A stretch of DNA of 64,000 bases, from positions 1,607,001 to 1,671,000 of the forward strand of contig NZ_VFPT01000001.1 in NCBI RefSeq assembly GCF_006716865.1, read 5' to 3'. The number at the start of each line of letters is the position of its first letter. Positions within the stretch are counted from its first letter, which is position 1. The notes beneath the pieces are model-generated. The model saw only the letters and a list, made by a program, of their open reading frames with translations. It was not told where the DNA came from and made no database searches. Both the position numbers and the translations under genes were made by a program. Below are positions 55,509-64,000 of this stretch, in pieces. Origin of the DNA: Roseinatronobacter monicus. Lineage in GTDB: Bacteria > Pseudomonadota > Alphaproteobacteria > Rhodobacterales > Rhodobacteraceae.

Positions 55509-56114
55509 TCACGCACTCGCAACATGGCGTTCCCAGTCGCGCAGCCGCGCCACATAGCGTGCCAATGTGTCTATCTCCAGATTGATCCGGTCCCCCAAGG
55601 CAATGTCACCCCATGTTGTGACCTGCTTGGTATGCGGGATCAGATTGATGCCAAATTCAGCGCCGGACACCTCATTGACGGTTAGCGATGTACCATCGAG
55701 TGCCACAGACCCTTTTGGCGCGATGAATCCCGCCAGATGATCGGGTGCGCGAAACACCAGCCGCGTGCTGCCGCCCTCATCGGTCAGGGCAACCACCTCG
55801 GCCACGCCATCCACATGCCCCGAGACGATATGACCGCCCAACTCGTCACCGACCTTGAGGGCGCGTTCCAGATTGACGCGCTTGCCCAGCGTCCAGCCCC
55901 CCAGATTGGTTTTCGACACAGTCTCGGCCGAGACCTGCACCTCGTACCAGTCCGGCCCTTTTGCAACGACCGTCAGACACACCCCATCCGATGCAATTGA
56001 TGCGCCCAGATCGACACTGGCCATATCATAGCCCGTGCCAATGCGCGCGCGCAGGTCGCCTTCCTGTTTCAAGGCACGGATTTCACCAATATCCGTAATG
56101 ATCCCTGTGAACAT
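55509..56114 (-). CDS. ribE: Riboflavin synthase alpha chain
   Basis: A 201-aa lumazine dismutase: MFTGIITDIGEI, ASDGVCLTV (first barrel), then the repeat GTSLTVNEV in the second barrel, with the SGHVDGV signature between. It converts two 6,7-dimethyl-8-ribityllumazine molecules to riboflavin and a pyrimidine. AAAGGAAC precedes the ATG at 56114; the longer open frame upstream is not family-like. It stands apart from the other rib genes. Confidence 0.95.
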   Translation of the reverse strand: MFTGIITDIGEIRALKQEGDLRARIGTGYDMASVDLGASIASDGVCLTVVAKGPDWYEVQVSAETVSKTNLGGWTLGKRVNLERALKVGDELGGHIVSGHVDGVAEVVALTDEGGSTRLVFRAPDHLAGFIAPKGSVALDGTSLTVNEVSGAEFGINLIPHTKQVTTWGDIALGDRINLEIDTLARYVARLRDWERHVASA

Positions 56115-56276
56115 CTCGGTTCCTTTCCCAAAACCTGCATCCCCGGCAGAGGTAACGCTGCCACAGCTTGATGACAAGCGCGCCATAAATCTACCGCATT
56201 TATTTAACATTGTGTCGCACAGAGCATCAAAGCGCGCCCAAACGGTCGCGCGGCGCTGCACCGACAAAAGTTGTAG

Positions 56277-57584
56277 ATGAGTTGGAACGATTTCATGACC
56301 GATAGCGGCGAAAACAGACGGTTTCTGTTCCTGCAAGGGCCACATGGCTGGTTCTTCAACCGGCTGGCACAAGGATTGCGTGCCGCAGGCGCAGAAGTCT
56401 GGCGCGTCGGTTTCAATCAGGGGGATGCATTTTTCTGGCGCGACAAGGCGCATTACATCCCCTTTGACGCGACACAGGATCAATGGCCCAGCCGCATCCG
56501 TGACCTTATTGAGCACCACAAGATCACTGACATCGCCCTTTATGGCGATGTGCGCCCGGTTCATGCCGAAGCGGTCAAGGCCGCCCGCGACTTGGGGGTG
56601 ACAATCCATATATTCGAGGAAGGGTATCTGCGCCCCTATTGGGTCACATATGAACGCGATGGCGCAAACGGCAATTCTGCGCTGATGAATATCGACCTGC
56701 CAGAAATGCGCAAGGCGCTGGAAAAATGCGATCTTGAACTGCCTGATCCGCCCGCACATTGGGGCGATATGCGCCAGCACATCTTTTATGGCGCGCTATA
56801 TCATTTCTGTGTCATGGCCTTTAACCAGCGCTACCGGAATTTCCGCCCCCATCGTGACTTGTCGGTCAGTCAGGAATTTGGCCTGTACATGAAACGGTTG
56901 TGGCTGATGCCGCTGCATTGGGTCGAGCGGCACATCGAAAGCTGGCGAGTGCGCAACGGTGGCTTTCCCTATCATCTTGTTCTGCTTCAGCTTGAACATG
57001 ACAGCAGCTTTCGCGCGCACAGCCCCTTCAAGTCGCAAACGCAATTTCTTGAAAAGGTCTTTTCGGGTTTCGCACGCGGCGCAGCACGGCACCACCATCT
57101 TGTAATCAAAGCACACCCCCTCGAAGATGGCCGCGCACCCCTGCGCGAAACCATCCGCCATCTGACCAAAACGCATGGGCTGGAAGGGCGCGTGCATTAT
57201 CTGCGGGGCGGCAAACTTGCACGGCTTTTGAACCACGCGCGCTCTGGTGTGACGGTCAATTCTACTGCTGCACAACAGGTGCTGTGGCGCGGTATGCCCT
57301 TGCGGATTTTTGGCCGCGCGGTCTATGACAAGCCTGAATTTGTCTCGGATCAGTCGATCCGCGCATTTTTTGCGCAACCTAAGCGCCCCGATGCGCGTGC
57401 ATATCGTGACTACCGCCATTTCCTGCTGGAAACGTCGCAAATCCCCGGTGGCTACTATTCGTTGGGTGGGCGACGCCAGTTGATGCGACATCTGGTAGAT
57501 ATGATGCTCGCTGCAGATGACCCCTACACCTCTCTGATCCGCGGAGAAGCGGCACCAAGGCAACAGTTGCGGATGGTCAGATAG
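56277..57584 (+). CDS. kpsS: Capsule polysaccharide biosynthesis protein KpsS-like
   Basis: A 435-aa KpsS-family protein. It starts with FLFLQGPHGWFFNRLAQGLR, then ALYGDVRPVH, IFEEGYLRPYWVTYE, KAHPLEDGR and GVTVNSTAAQQVLWRGMPL. KpsS adds the first beta-Kdo of the phosphatidylglycerol-linked poly-Kdo linker of group 2-type capsules. An ATG at 56295 is an alternative start. It is the first gene of a plus-strand cluster with an export lipoprotein and kpsC. Confidence 0.9.
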   Translation: MSWNDFMTDSGENRRFLFLQGPHGWFFNRLAQGLRAAGAEVWRVGFNQGDAFFWRDKAHYIPFDATQDQWPSRIRDLIEHHKITDIALYGDVRPVHAEAVKAARDLGVTIHIFEEGYLRPYWVTYERDGANGNSALMNIDLPEMRKALEKCDLELPDPPAHWGDMRQHIFYGALYHFCVMAFNQRYRNFRPHRDLSVSQEFGLYMKRLWLMPLHWVERHIESWRVRNGGFPYHLVLLQLEHDSSFRAHSPFKSQTQFLEKVFSGFARGAARHHHLVIKAHPLEDGRAPLRETIRHLTKTHGLEGRVHYLRGGKLARLLNHARSGVTVNSTAAQQVLWRGMPLRIFGRAVYDKPEFVSDQSIRAFFAQPKRPDARAYRDYRHFLLETSQIPGGYYSLGGRRQLMRHLVDMMLAADDPYTSLIRGEAAPRQQLRMVR

Positions 57585-57676
57585 GCGCTAACCCGTTTCA
57601 CTGCTTGGCGTTTTCACGCGAACCCTGTATGTTAAATAAAAAAATCTGAGGCAAACCCCAAGAAGGAGCCCGAGCA

Positions 57677-58807
57677 GTGTTCGCAAAATCTTTTACCCTG
57701 GGCCGCAGGATGGCCCTGGTTACGGCTGTGATCGCAGTCGCTTCCTGCGCCGTTTCACGCGACGGACCCAGCAAACGAGAAATCTATGAAGGTTCTGTTA
57801 TGCGCTCTGGCGATGCGCATATCATCATGGTTAACAAACGGGTCAGCGAGGCCGCAAATAAACCGCAGGCCTTGGGCTTCAGCCACGCCCTGCGCGCGGG
57901 CGCTCTCATGGGCGGCGATACGATCCGGCCCGGCGATGTGATCCGCTTGAATGTGTATGAAAATGTACCCGAAGGCCTGCTTGCGCAGTCCGGAACCAAC
58001 AATGCCATCATCGAGGAAGTGCAGGTCGATGACGCGGGCTTCATCTTTGTGCCCTATGCGGGGCGCGTACGCGCTGCTGGCCACACCCCTGACGCTTTGC
58101 GCCGCATTCTGACGCAATCGCTGGACGAGCAAACTCCCGATCCTCAGGTAATGGTAACCCGCGCACCCGGTGATGGCGCGACTGTGTCTGTCGCAGGCGG
58201 CGTTGGCGCACAAGGCGTCTATCCCGTAACCCGTGCCAGCAACCGCCTCAGCTCCATGATCGCAACAGCGGGCGGCCTGAACATCCCACTGGAAACCGCA
58301 CAAGTTTTGGTCACGCGTGGCAATCGGCAGGACTCGGCATGGTTGCAGGACATCTATTCCGATCCTTCGCTTGATATTGCCATGCGCGCAGGCGACCGGA
58401 TTCTGCTGCGTCAGGATCAGCGGTCGTTCACTGTGCTCGGTGCGACAGGCAGCGCAGATCGAATGACCTTCGACACACGGCAGATTTCAGCTATTGATGC
58501 GATTGCCATGGTCGGCGGGCTTGACCCGCTGCGCGCAGACCCGAAAGGTGTCTTTATCTTCCGCGACGAAATTCCCGAAGTTGCGACTGAAATTCTGGGC
58601 ATAGGTCAATTCGTAACGGATGTGCGCTTTGTCTATGTTCTGGACCTGACGGCCCCGACCGGAATGTTCAACGCACGCGACTTCAAGGTCCGTGACGGCG
58701 ATACGATCTTCGTGACCGAGGCGTCATCAGCTGTCTGGGCACGTCAGATATCTTCGCTGACCGGCACACTCACAGCGGCTGGCGCAATCCGACGCGCTGC
58801 CGACTAA
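57677..58807 (+). CDS. Polysaccharide biosynthesis/export lipoprotein (Wza/KpsD type)
   Basis: A 376-aa outer-membrane export protein with a lipobox (AVIAVASC). The Poly_export domain has IRPGDVIRLNVYENVPEG and VDDAGFIFVPYAGRV, followed by two SLBB domains (for example VSVAGGVGAQGVYPV and FTVLGATGSADRMTF). It would form the outer-membrane channel for the capsule. The GTG at 57677 has AAGGAG upstream. It sits between kpsS and kpsC; the inner-membrane ABC transporter (kpsMTE-type) is not in the window. Confidence 0.92.
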   Translation: MFAKSFTLGRRMALVTAVIAVASCAVSRDGPSKREIYEGSVMRSGDAHIIMVNKRVSEAANKPQALGFSHALRAGALMGGDTIRPGDVIRLNVYENVPEGLLAQSGTNNAIIEEVQVDDAGFIFVPYAGRVRAAGHTPDALRRILTQSLDEQTPDPQVMVTRAPGDGATVSVAGGVGAQGVYPVTRASNRLSSMIATAGGLNIPLETAQVLVTRGNRQDSAWLQDIYSDPSLDIAMRAGDRILLRQDQRSFTVLGATGSADRMTFDTRQISAIDAIAMVGGLDPLRADPKGVFIFRDEIPEVATEILGIGQFVTDVRFVYVLDLTAPTGMFNARDFKVRDGDTIFVTEASSAVWARQISSLTGTLTAAGAIRRAAD

Positions 58808-58822
58808 GGGTCTCGGTCTCAC

Positions 58823-60820
58823 ATGCCAAATCTTCCGCCAGAAAATCTTTACGCATATTCTGGCGGATTTCTTGGCCCCGGTCGGCAAGCGCGACGCATA
58901 CGCCGCATCCTGTCACTGGCCGGACTTGCGATTCGCATCGGCTTTCCGGGCAAGGGTGACGGGGTTGCTGTCTGGGGCCATGCCAAACGTGCTGCACGCG
59001 GCGAATGGGTTGCCGCCCGCCGCGGCGCGCAACTCCTACGTCTGGAAGATGCCTTTTTGCGCTCGCTCTTTCCGGGCCGCTCGGGCGAGCCGACCCTTGG
59101 GCTGTTGATCGACGGCCAAGGCGCACATTATGATCCCGCCACCCCGTCCGATATCGAGACATTGCTGGCCACCAACCCGCTTGATGATCATGCGCTGCTG
59201 GAGCGCGCGCGCCTTGGCATGGCGCGGCTAAAGGCGCTTCAGCTTTCAAAATACGCCGCGCACGACCCGGATCTTTCCGCACCCCCGCCTGGCTATGTTC
59301 TGGTCGTCGATCAGGTGCGCGGCGACGCCTCACTCACGCAGGGCGGGCTGGATGGCCCGCTGTCGCCGCATCTGTTTCGTGATATGCTGGTTCAGGCGCA
59401 ACTGGATTTTCCGGGCGCGCGTATCATTATCCGCACCCACCCTGAAACGCAGAATGGCCACAGGCAGGGCCATTTTACCCCCGCCGATGCAGCGGAAGAT
59501 CACATCACGCTTCTGTCCGATCCCATCTCGCCTTGGGAATTGCTGGAAGGGGCATTGGCTGTTTACACAGTATCCTCTCAGCTTGGGTTTGAGGCGATTT
59601 TCGCGGGCCATAAACCGCGCGTTTTTGGCCTGCCGTTTTATGCCGGCTGGGGGCTAACCCTCGATCAGACCCCTCATCCCCGCCGCCGACGCAAACTGAC
59701 CCGCGCACAGCTTTTCGCAGGGGCCATGCTGCTCTATCCGACATGGTATGATCCCTGCCGTGACCGGCTGTGCACATTCGAGGACGCGCTCGATCATCTG
59801 GAGGCGCAGACCCGCGCCTGGCGTGAAGATCGCCACGGATATATCGCGCTGAACATGCGGCTTTGGAAGCGCGCGCATCTGCGGGCTTTCTTCGGGCGCT
59901 GGAAAAAGCTGCGTTTCGCAAAGACGCCGTGCACACAACAGCCTGTGCTGGTCTGGGGCATGGCAGATGGGCCAGCGCATGCAATCCGCATCGAGGATGG
60001 CTTTTTGCGCTCGCGCGGGCTCGGGGCAGATCTTACCCCACCGCTGTCATTGGTCGCCGATGATCTGGGTATCTATTACGATCCGACAACCCACTCACGG
60101 TTTGAAGCGCTCATAGCGGCGCCCCTTCCGCCCGGCGGCGAGGCGCGCGCCACCGCACTTGTGGAACGCATCCGCGCGCAGAGGCTCAGCAAATACAACC
60201 TCGACCATGCGCTGCCAGACCTGCCGCAAGGGCACCGCATCCTTGTCCCCGGTCAGGTCGAAGATGATGCCTCCATCCGGCTGGGTGCCGGGACAATCCG
60301 TACCAATCTCGCCCTTCTGGCCGAGACGCGCCGCCGCAACCCGGACGCGCAGATCCTCTACAAACCCCATCCCGACGTCGAGGCAGGCCTGCGCCCCGGC
60401 GCGATCCCCCCCTCAGAGGCCCTGCGCCATGCCGATCTGGTTCTGGAACAGGCTGATCCCGCCCAACTGCTCGCGCATGTCGACGCAGTTTGGACGATGA
60501 CCTCAACCATGGGATTCGAGGCGCTTTTGCGAGAGGTGCCTGTCACAACGTTTGGCGCGCCCTTCTATGCAGGTTGGGGCCTGACCTGTGACTTGGGCGC
60601 GGTGCCCGCGCGCCGCACGGCCCGCCCCAGTCTTGCCGCCCTCGCACATGCGGCGCTCATCGCCTATCCGCGCTATTTCGACCCCGTCTCGCGCCTGCCC
60701 TGCCCGCCAGAGGTCGCAGTCGAGCGCCTTTCAGATCACAGTTCTTCGCGCCCCCCAAGCTTGCGCCTGCTGGCAAAACTTCAAGGGCTGTTTGCAAGCT
60801 ATGCCCCGCTCTGGCGCTAG
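58823..60820 (+). CDS. kpsC: Capsule biosynthesis protein KpsC (two Kdo-transferase modules)
   Basis: A 665-aa protein built from two homologous halves. The first (about 20-320) reads VAVWGHAKRAARGEW, LRLEDAFLRS, HYDPATPSDIE and THPETQNG; the second (about 370-650) repeats this as VLVWGMADG, IRIEDGFLRS, YYDPTTHSRFE and YKPHPDVEAG. Both halves end in FYAGWGLT. KpsC extends the beta-Kdo linker of the capsule anchor, with each half making a different linkage. It starts 15 bases after the export gene. The stop is followed by a structured repeat. Confidence 0.93.
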   Translation: MPNLPPENLYAYSGGFLGPGRQARRIRRILSLAGLAIRIGFPGKGDGVAVWGHAKRAARGEWVAARRGAQLLRLEDAFLRSLFPGRSGEPTLGLLIDGQGAHYDPATPSDIETLLATNPLDDHALLERARLGMARLKALQLSKYAAHDPDLSAPPPGYVLVVDQVRGDASLTQGGLDGPLSPHLFRDMLVQAQLDFPGARIIIRTHPETQNGHRQGHFTPADAAEDHITLLSDPISPWELLEGALAVYTVSSQLGFEAIFAGHKPRVFGLPFYAGWGLTLDQTPHPRRRRKLTRAQLFAGAMLLYPTWYDPCRDRLCTFEDALDHLEAQTRAWREDRHGYIALNMRLWKRAHLRAFFGRWKKLRFAKTPCTQQPVLVWGMADGPAHAIRIEDGFLRSRGLGADLTPPLSLVADDLGIYYDPTTHSRFEALIAAPLPPGGEARATALVERIRAQRLSKYNLDHALPDLPQGHRILVPGQVEDDASIRLGAGTIRTNLALLAETRRRNPDAQILYKPHPDVEAGLRPGAIPPSEALRHADLVLEQADPAQLLAHVDAVWTMTSTMGFEALLREVPVTTFGAPFYAGWGLTCDLGAVPARRTARPSLAALAHAALIAYPRYFDPVSRLPCPPEVAVERLSDHSSSRPPSLRLLAKLQGLFASYAPLWR

Positions 60821-60824
60821 GCAC

Positions 60825-60903
60825 GCATTTTCTTGCGTCAAATACTCATCTTCGGGGGGAATGCAGCGCCAAGCTGCATGGGGGGGGCGAAAGCCCCCCA
60901 CTT
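60825..60903. repeat. Structured intergenic repeat, copy 3 of 3
   Basis: It shares the box ATTTTCTTGCGTCAAATACTC with copies 1 and 2, then a G-run, then a different first hairpin (GCAGCGCCAAGCTGC) and the final GGGGGG-cgaaa-CCCCCC type hairpin ending in ACTTCT. It lies between convergent kpsC and rnj. The first stem differs from the other two copies while pairing is kept, which suggests selection on structure. Confidence 0.75.
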
Positions 60904-60947
60904 CTGACAATAGACTTGGCCGAAGGCCACATTCAGATCAGATGCGC

Positions 60948-62621
60948 TCAGTCGTTCAGCAGCCGGCTGACCACAATCGTGACCTCGGGCTTTTTGCCGA
61001 TCTCTTCCATCACCACCTGACGCACGACGCGCCGCAACCCGTCATTCAGCTTGTCGTCATCCGCCAGAACCTTGTGGCTCGCGCGCGAGACAAACTCTTC
61101 CAGCGCGCTCTCGATCACTTCATTCAGCATCTGCCCGCCGCGCGCTTCTGTGCGCAGGCCTGCGATCTCGGCCCAAGGTGCGCCAAGCGCCTCATTCTCT
61201 TCATCCAGAATAAGAGTGACAAACACATGCCCGCCGATGGCCATCCGAATCCGGTCGCGGATAATTCCGTCCATCGCACCAATCAAACGGCTGCCATCCA
61301 GATAGATACGGCCTGTCGGCACTTCATCAACCAATCCCGGCACATCGCCGGTCAGGTCCAGAACCGAACCGTTGGGCACGACAACAGACTGCATCCCGCT
61401 CGAAAGCGCAAGTTTGGCATGTTCGTGCATCATGCGATGCTCGCCATGCATAGGGATCATCACCTTGGGCGCAATCAGATCATGCATTGCCACCAGATCA
61501 GGCCGGTTGGCATGGCCCGATACATGGTACAGCCGTGCAGAATTATCGAGGACATCTACCCCCATCTGCGACAGCGCGTTGACCACACGCCCGACTTCGC
61601 GCTCGTTTCCCGGAATCGTCATGGAGGAGAACAGGAATGTATCCCCTTCCTTCATGCTCAACCCCATGTAATTGCCACGTGCCAACTGGCTGGAAGCCGC
61701 GCGGCGTTCGCCTTGCGATCCGGTGACGATCAGTAGCAGGTTTTCACGCGGGATGGATTTTGCTTCTTCCGGGCTGATGGTGTTCGGGAAATCCGTCAGA
61801 ATGCCCGCCTCTCTGGCCACTTGCGTCATGCGCAGCATTGCGCGGCCCATCAGGCAGACAGAGCGTCCCGCCTCTTGTGCGGCCACTGCCAGTGTTTTCA
61901 GCCGCGCCACGTTTGACGCGAATGTCGTGGCCACGACCATACCCTTGGCGTCGCGCATCAGATCTGCAATCGGGCCATTCAGCGTGGCCTCGGACCGGCC
62001 TTCATGCAGGTTCATCACATTGGTGCTGTCACAAAACAGCGCCTTGACCCCTGTACGGCCGATTTCCGCCAACAATGCAGGGTCATGCGGCTCGCCCACA
62101 CCGGGTGTTTCATCGGCTTTGAAATCGCCCGAATGCACGATCCGCCCTTCTGGCGTGTCGATGATCAGGCCAGAGGCTTCGGGCAGCGAATGCGCCACAG
62201 GGAAGAACTGCACCCGGAAGGGGCCCAACTCCAGCGCCTCGGGGGCTTTGCCCACGGTGATGACCTGCTTGGGGTCTTGGCCTGCATCCTGCATCTTCAG
62301 ACGCGCAATCCGTGCCGTGAAATCACGCGCATAGACCGGCACCTGCAACTTGTCCCAAAGCAGGCCAACAGCACCGACATGATCTTCATGTGCGTGGGTG
62401 ATGATGATCGCTTCCAGACGGTCGCGGCGTTCTTCCAGCCACGAGATGTCCGGCAGGATCAGATCAACGCCGGGGCTGGAATCCATATCTGCAAAGGTAA
62501 CACCCAGATCCACCAAGATCAGACGCTCGCGCCCTTTGGGGCCATAGCCGAACACATAGGCGTTCATGCCCACCTCGCCTGCCCCCCCAAGGGGAAGGTA
62601 GATCAGTCTGTCTTTGCTCAT
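60948..62621 (-). CDS. rnj: Ribonuclease J
   Basis: A 557-aa metallo-beta-lactamase/beta-CASP ribonuclease. It begins LIYLPLGGAGEVGMN, has the zinc motif HAHEDH (76-81), VAHSLPEASG, HSGDFKAD and CDSTN; the beta-CASP part has TTFASNVARLK and VTGSQGERRAA, and HVSGHANRPDL and PMHGEHRM follow. It acts as 5'-3' exonuclease and endonuclease in RNA decay and rRNA maturation. GAGGAG precedes the ATG. It overlaps coaX by four bases. Confidence 0.95.
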   Translation of the reverse strand: MSKDRLIYLPLGGAGEVGMNAYVFGYGPKGRERLILVDLGVTFADMDSSPGVDLILPDISWLEERRDRLEAIIITHAHEDHVGAVGLLWDKLQVPVYARDFTARIARLKMQDAGQDPKQVITVGKAPEALELGPFRVQFFPVAHSLPEASGLIIDTPEGRIVHSGDFKADETPGVGEPHDPALLAEIGRTGVKALFCDSTNVMNLHEGRSEATLNGPIADLMRDAKGMVVATTFASNVARLKTLAVAAQEAGRSVCLMGRAMLRMTQVAREAGILTDFPNTISPEEAKSIPRENLLLIVTGSQGERRAASSQLARGNYMGLSMKEGDTFLFSSMTIPGNEREVGRVVNALSQMGVDVLDNSARLYHVSGHANRPDLVAMHDLIAPKVMIPMHGEHRMMHEHAKLALSSGMQSVVVPNGSVLDLTGDVPGLVDEVPTGRIYLDGSRLIGAMDGIIRDRIRMAIGGHVFVTLILDEENEALGAPWAEIAGLRTEARGGQMLNEVIESALEEFVSRASHKVLADDDKLNDGLRRVVRQVVMEEIGKKPEVTIVVSRLLND

Positions 62622-63406
62622 GGTCGCTCCTCGCTACCGTTTATCTTGTTATATGCGTGAATGACGCGAAGGCCATGCAATGTCAGATCATCCTCGACCC
62701 TGTCAAACAGGGTTTCGGCTTGCGCGAATAACGGCGCCAACCCGCCTGTGCCGACCACCGTCATCGGTCTGCCATACTCGGCCTTGATCCGCGCAGTTAT
62801 GCCCTCGATCAGTCCGATATAGCCCCAAAACACGCCCGACTGTATACATTCAACCGTATTCGTGCCAATCACCTTGTCAGGACGCGAAATATCGACATGC
62901 GGCAGGGCCGCGGCCCCCTGATGCAGCGCCTCAAGGCTCAGGTTCACGCCCGGTGCGATCACCCCGCCCACATAAGCCCCGTCATGGGCCACCACATCGA
63001 AATTCGTGGCGGTGCCAAAATCCACCACCACCACATCGCCGCCAAAGCGTTCAAACGCGCCTGCCGCATTTGCCAGCCGGTCGGGACCGGGCCTAACCCC
63101 GTCATCCACGCGCGGTGCCACAGGCAACAGGCATTCAGGCTTGCCGACCACTAAGGGGCGGCAATTGAAATAACGGTCACACAACACCCGCAGGTTGAAA
63201 ACCACCCGCGGCACAGTCGAGGCGATGATGACATCGCTGATGTCCAACTCGACCCCCTTGATCCGCATCAATGTGGACAGCCACACAAAATACTGATCCG
63301 CCGTGCGCATATGCTCGGTCGAGGTGCGCCATGTGGCCAGAACCTGCGCCCCGTCCCAGACAGAAAACACCGTATTGGTATTGCCGCAATCAATAGTCAG
63401 AAGCAT
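62618..63406 (-). CDS. coaX: Type III pantothenate kinase CoaX
   Basis: A 262-aa acetate/sugar-kinase-fold enzyme for the first step of coenzyme A synthesis. It has the phosphate loop LLTIDCGNTNTVFSVW with Asp6, then GPDRLANAAGAFE, the VVVDFGTATNFDVV block and GGVIAPGVNLSLEAL. GGGGGGGC lies upstream of the ATG at 63406. It is coupled to rnj (ATGA) and follows birA by 16 bases, a typical Rhodobacterales order. Confidence 0.95.
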   Translation of the reverse strand: MLLTIDCGNTNTVFSVWDGAQVLATWRTSTEHMRTADQYFVWLSTLMRIKGVELDISDVIIASTVPRVVFNLRVLCDRYFNCRPLVVGKPECLLPVAPRVDDGVRPGPDRLANAAGAFERFGGDVVVVDFGTATNFDVVAHDGAYVGGVIAPGVNLSLEALHQGAAALPHVDISRPDKVIGTNTVECIQSGVFWGYIGLIEGITARIKAEYGRPMTVVGTGGLAPLFAQAETLFDRVEDDLTLHGLRVIHAYNKINGSEERP

Positions 63407-63422
63407 ACGCCTGCCCCCCCGA

Positions 63423-64000
63423 TCATGAGAAATAGACTTCTGCCGCAGGAATGGCACGCAGGCCATGTGTCATGCGCAGCACAAGGGCACCGGTTGCATC
63501 GATCCCCTCGAACGTGCCTTCATGCGTTTCAGTCACTGTTCGCGCGACAATCGGCTGGCCCAAACGCGCCGCGCGGGTCAGCCACGCCTGCCGGATGGGC
63601 GCAAAGCCATAGGTCACCAACTGATGGTCCCAGCGCGCATAGGCAGGTGCCAGAATGTCCAGAAATTCCTCTGGCGAAGCGCAGATACCTGTCTCGGACA
63701 TCACGCTGACAGGGGAAACCGCGCCCGCCTCGCCCTCGGGGGCGTGTTGCAGGTTGACGCCGATTCCGATGGCAAGATGGCCGACCTGCGCACCGTGACC
63801 AATGCTTTCCAGCAAGATACCTGCCAGCTTGCCGCCATTCAGCAGCACATCATTGGGCCATTTCAGCGCAAAACTCTCTGGCCGTCCGGTCAGTGTCAGA
63901 AGCGCCTCGTGCAGCGCAAGCGCGGCCACAAAGGACCGCAGCGCCACCTGATCGGGCGGGCCACCGGGACGGGTGATATAGGTTGCGGCAAAATTGCCTT
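63423..64000 (-). CDS. birA: Biotin-[acetyl-CoA-carboxylase] ligase BirA, N-terminus cut by window edge
   Basis: 192 codons are visible and the frame remains open to the right edge. The visible part starts at GNFAATYITRPGG (catalytic-core entry after the missing biotin-binding loop), then LKWPNDVLLNGGKLAGILLE (lysine and substrate contacts), GIGVNL and the SH3-like end (EGTFEGIDATGALVLR). It attaches biotin to the acetyl- or propionyl-CoA carboxylase carrier protein. The N-terminus lies beyond the window, so a DNA-binding domain cannot be assessed. Confidence 0.93.
   Translation of the reverse strand, partial: GNFAATYITRPGGPPDQVALRSFVAALALHEALLTLTGRPESFALKWPNDVLLNGGKLAGILLESIGHGAQVGHLAIGIGVNLQHAPEGEAGAVSPVSVMSETGICASPEEFLDILAPAYARWDHQLVTYGFAPIRQAWLTRAARLGQPIVARTVTETHEGTFEGIDATGALVLRMTHGLRAIPAAEVYFS

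Overview
The window is a 64 kb chromosomal stretch of a high-GC alphaproteobacterium, most likely a member of Rhodobacterales (Rhodobacteraceae/Roseobacter group). The evidence is the adjacent sciP-ctrA cell-cycle pair, LexA boxes of the alphaproteobacterial GTTC-N7-GTTC type, TRAP-TAXI transport genes, an IscU-like protein and a DksA with few cysteines, birA-coaX-rnj in that order, and a bciA-type divinyl-chlorophyllide 8-vinyl reductase. The last gene implies bacteriochlorophyll synthesis, so the organism is probably a phototroph or aerobic anoxygenic phototroph. I see no rRNA, tRNA, CRISPR array, insertion sequence, prophage or integrase; this is core chromosome with compact, often ATGA-overlapping operons.

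Layout. 1-2.3 kb (minus): rsmA (cut), pdxA and mnmA, with a structured repeat before pdxA. 2.4-10.4 kb (plus): sciP, ctrA, ligA, recG, then a 33-codon membrane-peptide gene behind a perfect SOS box, then trmFO and gluQ. 10.3-16.4 kb: hisI, an IscU-like gene, pgm, a fused acetate kinase/PduL gene divergent from pgm, fliG and a tiny secreted cysteine protein. 16.5-24.6 kb: purB, rplY, an IsdG-like monooxygenase, pth, DUF2332 and DUF2237 genes, a membrane-anchored LuxR-type regulator with a PepSY-like secreted partner, trpB and a membrane retropepsin. 24.6-31 kb: an FAD monooxygenase, dksA, then a plus-strand run MoxR ATPase / GNAT / DUF2927 lipoprotein / small membrane protein / CoxE-like VWA protein, and a DUF4168 gene. 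31-37.8 kb: two cyclophilins, pgk, ftsB, a small unknown, and the copper pair copA-cueR with a textbook CueR promoter. 37.9-45.8 kb (minus): an SOS-boxed photolyase, thiolase, rnr, GNAT, dapE, an unknown, and an SGNH hydrolase. 45.9-48.6 kb (plus): lpxD, flavin reductase, bciA. 48.7-56.1 kb (minus): fused TRAP-TAXI permease, its binding protein, an M20 amidohydrolase, scpB, scpA, ribE. 56.3-60.8 kb (plus): kpsS, polysaccharide export lipoprotein, kpsC. 60.9-64 kb (minus): rnj, coaX, birA (cut).

The most noteworthy items are: (1) the SOS-boxed 33-aa transmembrane peptide between recG and trmFO, an analogue in design of the Caulobacter division inhibitor SidA; (2) a second perfect SOS box in front of the photolyase; (3) the AckA-PduL fusion, which would put both steps of acetyl-CoA to acetate conversion with ATP formation on one polypeptide, with FNR-like dyads upstream; (4) CtrA-like sites upstream of both sciP and ctrA; (5) a three-copy structured intergenic repeat; and (6) the membrane LuxR/PepSY-like gene pair. 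All functional statements come from reading the sequence and from knowledge of the families; no database search was run.
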